Below are positions 53,401-62,383 of a stretch of 64,000 bases of DNA, piece by piece. Source of the DNA: Linanthus parryae (taxonomy: Eukaryota; Streptophyta; Magnoliopsida; Ericales; Polemoniaceae); the NCBI GenBank assembly GCA_023055425.1, contig JALGPY010000004.1, positions 56,939,718 through 57,003,717 of the forward strand, read 5' to 3'. How positions within the stretch are numbered: position 1 is the stretch's first letter; each line of letters begins with the position of its first letter. The notes under the pieces were generated by a model. It was not told the DNA's origin and ran no database searches. It was given only the letters and a program-made list of their open reading frames with translations. Position numbers and translations under genes: made by a program.

Positions 53401-54612
53401 AAAGCTCGCATCTAACTACGCAGCCGACATGGCTTACAATACATTCGAAAAATGGCTGGTAAGCCAGAGATGTGCCAAGGGAACTCTCGACTAAGAAAAG
53501 AGAGAATCCACCGGTCCTGACTCCGGCAGCACAGCACGCAAGTCTTCGGCCAAAGATCTATAGCAAAAGGGATGCTGCCGCGAAGAGATCAACTCGTCAT
53601 TCGCCGCATCCCTAGCAGCAAGGTCAGGGGTGCGATACGCTCAAGACCCCAAGGAATGACAAAAGCCTCTGTCTGATCAAGATAGGCGCCGGAGGAGCTT
53701 CCTGTGCCGACAGATGCTACTCCGCAAAACAGGCGAAGCAGTCATTCTTCTGGTGAGGGACTCCTTGTCATGTTGGACAAGGGCATTGACGAGCACCCCG
53801 ACCTCACAAATGTGAGGGCGACGGATTCTTCTCTGGAGATGCTGAAGAAGAATCCCGCCGTTCATTACGAGACGGTAGCACGGTCACTTCGGCGCTGCAC
53901 CTCGCCACGAGGCGGCCGGAAACATGACCTGCACACATAATACACGAAGAGATTTCTTCGAATACACATGAGGTATTATCTGCATCCTCTTTATGGTGGT
54001 TATAAACAGCAATAAGCCTCATAAAGTGGATCTTGGAAACTATTTCTATAGCACAAAGCGCAAACTCAGGATTCAAAACTTGAAGTTGCCATGAATCAAC
54101 GAAAAACAAGCGTTGAAGCCAGCAGTCGTAAGGACTCACGGCAAAGCACATGTTTGGGATGAAGAACCCAAATGGCAAAGATGGGGTTTATATAGGCCCT
54201 GTGGAGACTCTTCGGTTGCCTAAGATGAGTCAGCAAAATTCAAAAAGAGGGTAAGTTCAATCACTTACGCCTTGAAAAGCGGTAACAATCAATTACCCTA
54301 CTAAAGGCTACGACAATTCAGTTGCGTATCCTAATAAATGACGGATAGTCATGATTCGATGGACTTCCCAACGGAAGCGTGCTTATCTGCCGGAAAATTA
54401 GCGCGAAAATCAAGCAAAGAATCAATTGCTGATGTCATAATTGGATATGCACAGAAATGTCCAATCAAATCCCGAAAAGGGGCAAAACGGGCAAACTCAT
54501 TGTCTGTTGTTAAAAAAAAGGGGGAGAAACCCTAGCAACATTACATTAATGTTTCAAAACATTACATTAATGTCTCAGCCATTTTCCTGTTTTCTTTTCA
54601 AAATTCGAAAAG
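53401..54612. other. Region between hairpin array and antisense gene
   Basis: Contains no recognised family. A minus-strand TATA-like CCTATATAAACC lies at about 54190-54201, about 20 bases upstream of a 124-codon minus-strand frame (54178 to 53804) that I cannot identify and that has splice-like signals inside. It probably holds the 3' untranslated region of the antisense gene. Repeated GAGACGG/CGGC words near 53860-53925 give no clear structure. Confidence 0.4.
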
Positions 54613-57600
54613 TCAAAACAAATTCTTGATCAAGGAGTCCTGGGGCCCGAACTGCTCGCTCAGCTTCTCCACTTGTTTCACTTCTTGCTTCAGTTGCTCG
54701 CACTGGGCATTCATTTCGTGATACAGCTGCAAAGCTTCATCAACTTTTTGCTTTTGCTGCTCCACCTTCTGCATCTCAGCTGCGAGATTCTGGTGACCGA
54801 GATTCAAAGTTACAGCTGCGCGAATCAGTGTAACTCTATCCTTGAGGAATTTGAAACCAAGTCTGCCTTGGACTTTGAACAGGAGATTTTGGCACATGCC
54901 ACACAGCAATTCAGCACTCTGGGCTGAAATGGTCGCAGGTGTAGCCGCACACAGCTGCTCCAATATCCAGATGGCTTCAGTAAGGAATAGCCTTCTGTCA
55001 AAAGGTCCGATCTCCAGAGATCTCACAAACGATCGGGGGTATCTGAGACGCATTCGAACCACCCAGTCTACATCGGTTTGCTTTAAACCTGAGACATCAA
55101 AAATGGTTATAATGTCAGAACTCGCAAGCAAATAATGCGACGTGCGAACGGTAAATCTTTACTTACCAGTGCCTTCCAGAATTTCATGAAGAGAAGGGAT
55201 GCGGGCCACTGGGTTGTTCGAAGACTGCCCTCGCTCCATGGCTCTCCTATCAGCTGCGAGCTCCAGCCTCTCGTAGTCAGGAGGAAGAGTGTAGGCCGCA
55301 CCAGCTGCGACTGCATTCCCAACCTGCGAGCCCCAAATGCTCCACGCAGGAATAGGTGCTTCTGGCTCAGTCATCGCCGGAGGCACAACCGAAGTCGCTG
55401 GGCAGAGGACACTACCAGATGCGAAAACATTGGCATCACTTGTCCTTTCTTCCTCACCACCGGTACGGACACCTTCGTCCATCGGCGCAGCATCAGCTTC
55501 GACATCATCGGAGAGTTCAATGACATCCTCAAGATGCTCACTTGCGTGTCCAGCAGCTGCGACGGGCTTCTCGGTATGGGAACTCGAAATTGGAACATGG
55601 GATGCAGGAGGCTGACTTCTCTGCTCCAGCTCAGGTTCCTCAGCATGACCTGCGATGCCAAATGCAATAATATGAGGTAACTTGTGTTATAAGTTATTTC
55701 GCTATCTTTACTAAAGCTAAGAATAAGCACCTCCACGCGAAGGTGGGATTGAGGTATCCTCATCGTACACTAGGGACGTGGAACCGTGCCCTATCAGTGT
55801 ATCCTCACTAAGCAAATCTTTAAGAGAAGCGTGACCTGGGACGCGAGTAAACCAGTCATGATTTTGCCTCAAGTGGCTACAGCCTAGTATGCGTATATCA
55901 CTCAAAATAATTACCTGAAGGTTCTCCGCATTTGCTTACCAACCAACGGCGAATTTCAGGCTTTGACACACCGTGCTTTAACGCACCCACAATTACATCT
56001 CTATAAGTAACAGCGAGATTGAAGATCTCACCTTTATCGCCACCTGCGATCTCTGCGAAGTCCGCTTGGACCTGCTCTAGCTCTGCTGCATCCCCTTCGG
56101 GAACCTCATCTTCCTCCTCCACATGAGGAGCCACTTCTTCGGGAAGCTCGTCTTCCTCGCCAACTGGACGTACTAAGTCGTCAACATGCTGCTCTTCGAG
56201 GCTCCGCTGTTTCACACGCTCGAGCTCCTCTTCCTCTCGCTGCCTTCTTCTTTCAGCAGCCTCCGCGGCTGTCCTCCGGGATTCAGCAAGAACATCCTCG
56301 CTTATAGGATCATCTGAAATGCCAGAATGGGCATCTCTCTTTTGCCTCTTGGCCACAAGGCTACCAACGGCTTCATCATCATCATCTGCGAATACATAAT
56401 TGGTTCAAAGAAAGGAACTGCATAGAAGTCATGATAAAGGACATGGAAATGCGATGGAAGTACCTCCTGACTCTTCCTCGCGCATTACAACTGTTCCTTC
56501 TTCTTCATCACTTGCTTGGGGCTCATGCCTCTCTTCCTCTTCCTCTTGGCTGAATGGAACGAAAGTCTCAACTGCGAGATCTTTTCGCACTTTGCTGGGC
56601 ATACGACCCTTGCCTTTGTCTTTGATGGAAAGGGACCTCACTGGGGGCGAAGCTGGAGCACTCCTAGGGGAAGAAATCGTAATTCCCTTTTGCCTAGGTC
56701 TTTTCACTCTCGGCGCCACAGTCGCTGGAGGGGACGGGTCATCTCTAGAAGGAAACGGAGCCGGAGGATTGTCTATCAGCGAGTCAGCAAAAGTATTCAT
56801 GACTGCGCGAACCTTTGTTTCGACCTCGGCATCCATCCTCCATGCTAGCCGGTACGACTCCCCCTTCCTTCTGGTGGCAACAATGGTGTCCACCAGCGAT
56901 TTGGAACGGTCACCAGCTGCGAACCTTCTCACATGACACTGAACAATACAGAACGAAAAGCATCAGCGCAAGGAAAATAAAAAAGGGAGCCTAAAGCATA
57001 CAAGGAAATTGCTTACCTCAGCAAACGCCTTGCTATATTTGATGACCTGCGTGTCACCCTTCTTGATTGCGTCGACTTGCTCCCTCAGAATGAAATCGGG
57101 GCACAAATGGTTCTCGCGGTCCCACAGCGAGTAGCAACCATACTCAGACTCACTCAAACTGCAATTGGGGCGAAATGGAAAGGAGTTTCTCTTGATCAAG
57201 GGGGCCCTTCCCGGCTGCGCTGCTGCCTCCGTCTCGATCCTCGTTTGCTGGGCAACCCAGTATGCGAGCCAGTTCTGGGAACAACCACCCTTGCGAGTTC
57301 CCGCAGGCTGCTCAAAGGGAAGATTGCTCATAAGGACCGTCTTGCATTCCTTTGTCAGCAAACGCTTGTAGCACCCTCTGATAATAGACTGGGGCCAGAT
57401 CGATGGGGCCACCGCATCAAAACCAAACTGAGGAGAGACCCGAGTAGGGTCAACATCCACTGTAAGTCTTTCATACCGTGGCGCGAGCTCACGAATATGC
57501 TCTGCAAGGGCAGGAAGAGAACCTCGCAGACACCAACAGAAGAAGTCACGATAGCGTTCGTGGAAATGCGGCCCCTTTTCAAAGAGAAGGTCTTCTGACA

Positions 57601-58897
57601 AGACCATACCTTTGGAAGGGTATAGCTTTGGAAACCACCGCACATTCTCAATACGTGTGGCATAGGGCCTGGCAGTAAACTCCTTTCGTTTGTCGCATAT
57701 CAAACTCCAAGTACACTTGGTGTTGCTTGCTCCAAACCATCTCGCAGCCCTTCCGCTGTTGCGCGCTTCCGTCTCGCCTGGGGGACACCACTTCTCAAGT
57801 GGGAGGGGAGTTGGAGCATAAGACGGCCAGCGCTCGAAAACCCACATTGTAAAAAAGCTGATATTGACAAAGGTCAGAACATCGAGGCGGCCACGCGATT
57901 CCCTCATCGCCAGAACCAGCTGATCAAGCCTGTAATATAACGTGCCTAAGACCAAGGGTCCGAGTGCGACTCTCTGGCCAAGAGCGAGCCTCACAGCAAG
58001 TGGCAGCACATGGTAGAAGACCCCTTCATGGGGATGACCATCAATCAGATACCTCGACAGCCAAGCACAGAGAAAGGCACAAAGGGTTAAATGATAACCC
58101 TTGCCCTCTACATAATTCTCGGCCTCCGGGTTCTCGCTCAAAAGCTTCTTAGAGATGCTGCTGTTCGCATAGTCTCGGAAGAAGTTCTGCAACCACTTGT
58201 TCCAGGTATTCTTCGCAGACGTATCCACTAGCTGCCAGTTCGGGAGAGGCTTTGTAGTGGTCCACCGAGTGGAGATTTTCTTTACCTCTGCTAGGCACTC
58301 CTCCATCTGCGCGTACAAGGCCATTTCAGCAGATGTCCTCAAGTGGCTCAAGGGGTCCACCTCGCCCATGGGGGAAAGCTCATACAGCATTTGAACGTCC
58401 TCGAGCGTGGGGGCAGCCTCGAACTCAGCAAAATGAAACGTGTGAGTCGCGGGCGAATAACGGGACAGAAGGTCTAGAAGCATGGACTGATCCAACTTCA
58501 CGGCAGCACCCTTCATAGCACGGACGGCGAAGAAAATGCCGGCTTCATCGAGAGTTTCGGCGTAATTATCCAACACGTGGTCGATCCACTCGTCCATATA
58601 GTCCAATTTCTGGACAAACGCCTGAGTAGAAATCGCAGCATATGGGAAGTGCCCATTCTCGATTCCCAATCGAACCACATCCTCGGAACCAACCAACTCG
58701 AGCAAGGCTGAGTTAACAGGGCGAGTCAGTGTCAACAACCGCTCAACTGGAACAGGGTCAGGCATCCTCTTCGCCTTCACCCTCGCGTGATAAAAATCCT
58801 TCCCACCCAGAAAGGGGGCTTTTCGCCACAGAGCCTGCGGAAGCTCCGGTATCTCTTCATCTTCCTTGACGGGTCTGGTTACTCTTGTCTTGGCCAT
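54613..58897 (-). CDS. Plant mobile domain (PMD) protein, antisense six-exon gene
   Basis: Minus-strand exons 58897-57017, 56938-56464, 56385-55915, 55835-55731, 55649-55167 and 55088-54613 join through GT-AG introns of 78, 78, 79, 81 and 78 bp to 1,297 codons including stop. Every junction keeps frame (phase 0 once, then phase 1). Exon 1 holds a plant mobile domain: RYSPATHTFHFAEFEAAPTL, LEDVQMLYELSPMGEV, then CAFLCAWLSRYLIDG and LGTLYYRLDQLVLAMRE. Exon 2 is basic (PRVKRPRQKG, KDKGKGRM) with an acidic end; exon 3 is a Glu/Arg-rich coiled coil (AEAAERRRQREEEELE); exon 6 ends in another coiled coil (EQQKQKVDEALQLYHEMN, QLKQEVKQVEKLSEQ). MAKTRVTRP at 58897 follows a splice acceptor by two bases, suggesting an intron in the 5' leader. 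Cellular PMD proteins (MAIN/MAIL1) act in gene regulation and transposon silencing; the role here is unknown. Antisense frames are known in Tat elements. Confidence 0.82.
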
Positions 58898-59560
58898 TCC
58901 TGCGAAAGGGCAAAAAAAAAAGGGGGGGGAGAAATACCACACTTCAGTTTGAATTTGGAATTCGAGATCTATGCAAAGGGAAGCAAACAGTTTCGGTACC
59001 AATTTCAGAAATTGGGGAGTTGATATTTTGCGAAAGATTAAAACGAAGCGGGTTCAAAGATCAAAGCCTCTTCACAAATTTCATGGATTTACAGATTCAA
59101 CGCAGTTCAAGGCAAACGCTGGCATTTAAATCAAAAGTAAACGAGGCCAACCTTGTTTCCTTGAAGCTTGCTTGGATATACACAATTGGAGAATACGATT
59201 TGCAGTTCTGAACTGGTGATTGATTATCTGGATCTGCTCTCGAAGATCTCCGGGTACCATTCACTTTGAGAGAAAGAAGTGATGCTTTGCAATAATGGGA
59301 TACAAGGTATTTATCCAAAAGAATGAAGGGTTGCGTCCCTTCAGTAGTCGAATCGCAACCGTCACCGTCGTATCGCGCAATCACAGGGCGGGCTGACGTC
59401 ACGCCTAAAACCCTAAAGGTCAGACGGCACGACTCTAGGGGTTTTAGGTCATAATGACACGCACGGGGGCTGAACTTACCCGTATTTGAATTGGTGCGTG
59501 GCGACGACGCGCATGTTGGTTTCCGCGCATGGAAGCCTATACAGCTATGAGCCTTCACGC
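58898..59560 (-). promoter_or_regulatory. Leader and candidate promoter of the antisense PMD gene
   Basis: On the minus strand GATAAATACC (about 59317-59306) can act as a TATA box. A pyrimidine tract ending TTTCGCAG lies at 58901-58900, directly before the start codon. Possible donors are GGTACC at 59000-58995 (intron about 100 bp) and GGTAAGTT near 59479. The TATA and acceptor are plausible by sequence; the donor is undecided. No other gene is seen here. Confidence 0.4.
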
Positions 59561-59561
59561 G

Positions 59562-59570
59562 CAGAAAGGG
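59562..59570 (+). other. Polypurine tract of young Tat element
   Basis: GCAGAAAGGGGGCTAA precedes the 3' LTR start at 59577. It marks the plus-strand DNA primer position. It also lies upstream of the antisense gene leader. Confidence 0.7.
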
Positions 59571-59576
59571 GGCTAA

Positions 59577-60148
59577 TGTAGATACTGCTTTCTGACATGG
59601 CAGATCTTAGCCACGTGGCAACCATCCAGCACACCATATTGTGCTCCACACACACAGGATCACCAGCCGAGCTGATCCATGTGGGGGCTGCGAGACAGAG
59701 CCCTCGCATACCACTGCACGGGACTTGTAGGGACTTTGTGGTTTGGAGGCTAGAGTAAGCCCTGTCGCGTGCGAGCCAAGCCCGCGCGCGACCTTTAGTA
59801 ACTGTTTTGAGAGATCTATGGCACGAGCTCCCTAGACCCGGTCAATCCGGTCAAACCCGGTCAACCTCGTAACGGTTCCGGTACTCACGCACCACGTGCT
59901 CTAACGGTTCCTATATACTCGGACGAACGTGCCGTTATGGTTAAGCTAATTAAGCCGCCATCAATGGGCGCATTAACCACACTACAACGGTCATGTTCTC
60001 CAGTATATATACATCGTTAACCTTTCCATACAAAGGGGACACACTTCCATACGCGGAAGCTCTGCCAAACCTCTGTCTCTCTCTCAGACATTGCTACTGA
60101 CTTACTCTCTCCCTACACACACCCCTATTCTTCCTGCCGGAATCTCTT
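59577..60148 (+). repeat. 3' LTR of young Tat element, right end lost
   Basis: Identical to 43717 onward except one T/G difference (near 60048) until TTCCTG at 60136. It then continues CCGGAATCTC TTCCTGTGCG, which re-orders two short pieces of the normal LTR end, and passes into Athila LTR sequence. The expected terminus TCTTGTGCA and a target duplication are missing. Confidence 0.9.
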
Positions 60149-60160
60149 CCTGTGCGTTCC

Positions 60161-62016
60161 ATTGTGTCGGAAAGCCGCGTTTTAGCCAGAATTCACCCTC
60201 GGAAAGCCTCGATTTTAGGAACGAGATGTCTATTTGCTCTTCATAAATTTCTGCTTATTTCACGCATTTCGATATATGATCGCGGATTTTTTCATGTTGT
60301 CTTTACAGGAACAGGTTCGGGGAGTGCATTGGGATGCGTGCCGAGACAGAACTGGTTTCGCCTCGGGAAACGTGCAGAGAATGCTCGGAGCATGATTTGA
60401 CCGAGACTGGTAAAAGGGGGAGTGGAACAGAAAACGGAAAGACTGGAAGAGAAACGAGCAGGCCACGAGAACCGAGGACGCTGAAAACGCCAAAGCCGAG
60501 AATGACCTTGATGTGCTCGGTTGACAATATCTTGAGCTTGACTTGGAGTTTTGAAGTGAAACCAGGGGCAAAAGAACGAAGACGTCAAGGGCTTTACGAA
60601 AACAGGTTATAGTGCTGAAACGGAGTCAGGCCGAAAACCGAATCTCGTCAAGTGGGGGTCTTGGGCAGGCCATGTCCAAGTAAGAAGTCTCAGTTTACGG
60701 TGTCCGGAAGCGGGGAGCTACTATTTCATGTTCGTGATGATTTCCGGGGCATTTTTGACCCAGGGTATTTTGGTCATTTGGCACCGGGACCGGGTTTTCG
60801 GAAGTCAAGTTGGGATTTCGACGCTCAGATTCAGTCACCAGTCTTGCGAGGACCAGAGGCAGGGATGCAGAAGGTTGGGGCAGAAACTACGCTGCAACTA
60901 CGCTGCAACTACGTTGTAACTATGCTGTAGCTACGCTCCAACTACGCTGTAGCTACGCTGCAACTACGCTGCAACTACGCTGTAGCTACGCTGCTGCCAC
61001 GTAGCAGCCATACCGTCAGCACATTTTCCGAGGCGGTTTTGACCAGTGGTAGTTTCGTAAATACGGGCAGTTTCCAGAAACGTCTCCAGCACTATATAAA
61101 GACTTGTTCAGGGCTCGTTTTCAAAAAACACAACACATCCAAGGTAGAAGTTCAGGAGCATTCACGGAGGGCACGAAAGCACGAATCCACATTCGAAGAC
61201 CTAGTTTGCTTTTACTCTCTCTCTTAATTTTAGAAACATTGTTATTTAATTATGTCACTTAGTAGCTAAACTTTTACCTAGGTTCTCGGTGAACCTAGGG
61301 TTTCATTTTCAGAGATTGTTCTGCGTTTTGATTATGGATTCATGATTTCACTATCTTAAATCAGCAGTGTTATCAGTTATTCTGTCTTTGAATATTACCG
61401 TCTATGAATGATCGGAGTCGCGAACCAGAATTGCTACAGACCCAAGACTGTAGGTGAAAACGTCAGGTTAGGGTTATGAAGAAAAGACAGGATTTAGTAC
61501 CTTACCCCGATAGGGCCGACTAGCGAATGGAGATAGGACTAGCCTAGAAATGTTTGACCAACTGTTAGAGAATCTGGCCCAGGCCATTAGGACAGGTTAG
61601 AAACCCTAGCAGCCTTAGAACGAACTGTAGACTTAGGCAACTTAACAAGAATCCGACAGTCTGCAGGATCGTGATAGCGTGCAGGATCTGAAAGGTTACT
61701 GCGCAACCGGTACGTGGCACGGGTAATTAGATTGCTGTGTGTAGGGGTCCCGGGACCTAGTATTCAAACCCTAGATTTTACAACCTTTGAGATTTTCAGA
61801 AACAGGTCACAAAAAATATTTACGTTTTAATTGTTTATTTTTAGTACGTAGTTAGTAACCACACTCTCAAATTAATCCTCCTTTTACACTCTGCGACTTA
61901 AATCTGATTACTCGAAAAACTCAAAACAATCCTCGTGGGAACGATCACCCGAGTTGAAATACACCCGGTACTACTCGATTCGTATACTTGCGAATAGCAC
62001 GTTAGTTTGCGCATCA
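60161..62016 (+). repeat. Athila LTR, 5' end missing
   Basis: Sequence from TTGTGTCGGAAA aligns with the start region of the LTR at 62384 (about 40 bp of its beginning are absent). It ends TTTGCGCATCA before a primer site. U3 has ten 11-bp repeats instead of the palindromes of the other copies. A TTTTGACC core lies near 61037 and ACTATATAAAG at 61091. It is more diverged than the other two Athila LTRs in the window. Confidence 0.85.
60887..60996 (+). repeat. 11-bp tandem repeat in Athila U3
   Basis: Ten units of CTACGCTGCAA and variants (CTGTAG, CTCCAA) keep an exact 11-bp register starting at 60887, 60898, 60909, 60920, 60931, 60942, 60953, 60964, 60975 and 60986. It ends about 95 bp upstream of the TATA box, in the position taken by palindromes in the sister LTRs. 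Confidence 0.9.
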
Positions 62017-62022
62017 AGTTTT

Positions 62023-62041
62023 TGGCGCTGTTGCCGGGGAC
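62023..62041 (+). other. Primer-binding site, middle Athila copy
   Basis: TGGCGCTGTTGCCGGGGAC, one base different from the other two Athila sites (C to T). It is followed by a leader with a (TTTTTA)n run at about 62083-62158. Confidence 0.85.
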
Positions 62042-62082
62042 TTTTTAGTGTTTATTTAGTAGTCAAAATTATTTTTTAGAGT

Positions 62083-62158
62083 GTTTATTTTTATTTTTAT
62101 TTTTATTTTTATTTTTATTTTTATTTTTATTTTTATTTTTATTTTTGTTTTTTATTTT
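62083..62158 (+). repeat. TTTTTA microsatellite in Athila leader
   Basis: About twelve TTTTTA units between primer site and gag start; not seen in the equivalent leader of the left copy. Confidence 0.9.
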
Positions 62159-62199
62159 TCTGTTATCTCACTACTCTTGAGATCTCTGTTTTTTTCAAG

Positions 62200-62383
62200 A
62201 TGGGCGACAATACTGAAGGAACGCCGGAACTGCCCAAGACACGCACTCCAGCCGAGATGGCTCGGTACATCGAAGTGCTTATGACAGCAGGCTTTGCTAC
62301 CCGGAACAACCAGATGACATATAACCGGTCTGGAAAGGCGTTGGTGGAGAATTTCGAAGTTCCCACGGGGGGGGGGGGGGGGC
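62200..62383 (+). pseudogene. gag: Athila gag N-terminus, cut by another LTR
   Basis: ATG 62200 starts a frame whose first 55 residues match gag of the left Athila copy (RTPAEMARYIEVLMTAGFAT, TYNRSGKALVENFEVPTG). It stops matching in a run of G at 62367-62382 followed directly by the start of the next LTR. Either a second Athila inserted here or an internal deletion joined gag to an LTR. Confidence 0.85.

Larger units (their letters stand above)
43717..60148 (+). mobile_element. Young Tat-lineage retrotransposon with antisense gene, 16.4 kb
   Basis: 5' LTR 43717-44339, primer site, gag-pro 44383-46995, pol to 50733, hairpin array 50803 to about 53400, antisense spliced gene 58897 to 54613, polypurine tract and truncated 3' LTR 59577-60148. 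The two LTRs differ at one position in about 560 aligned bp. The left flank is copia pol and the right flank Athila LTR, with no target duplication, because the right end was deleted. Dual RNase H and the antisense frame fit the Tat/Retand/Ogre group. Confidence 0.9.

Noticed and set aside
53704..53940. Plus-strand 78-codon frame after the array
   Set aside because: It overlaps a minus-strand frame, lacks family similarity and shows no conserved start context.
55836..55914. 31-bp intron (55914-55884) in the antisense gene
   Set aside because: An upstream acceptor in the same phase would give an intron too short for plants; the acceptor at 55837-55836 gives 79 bp, like the other introns.
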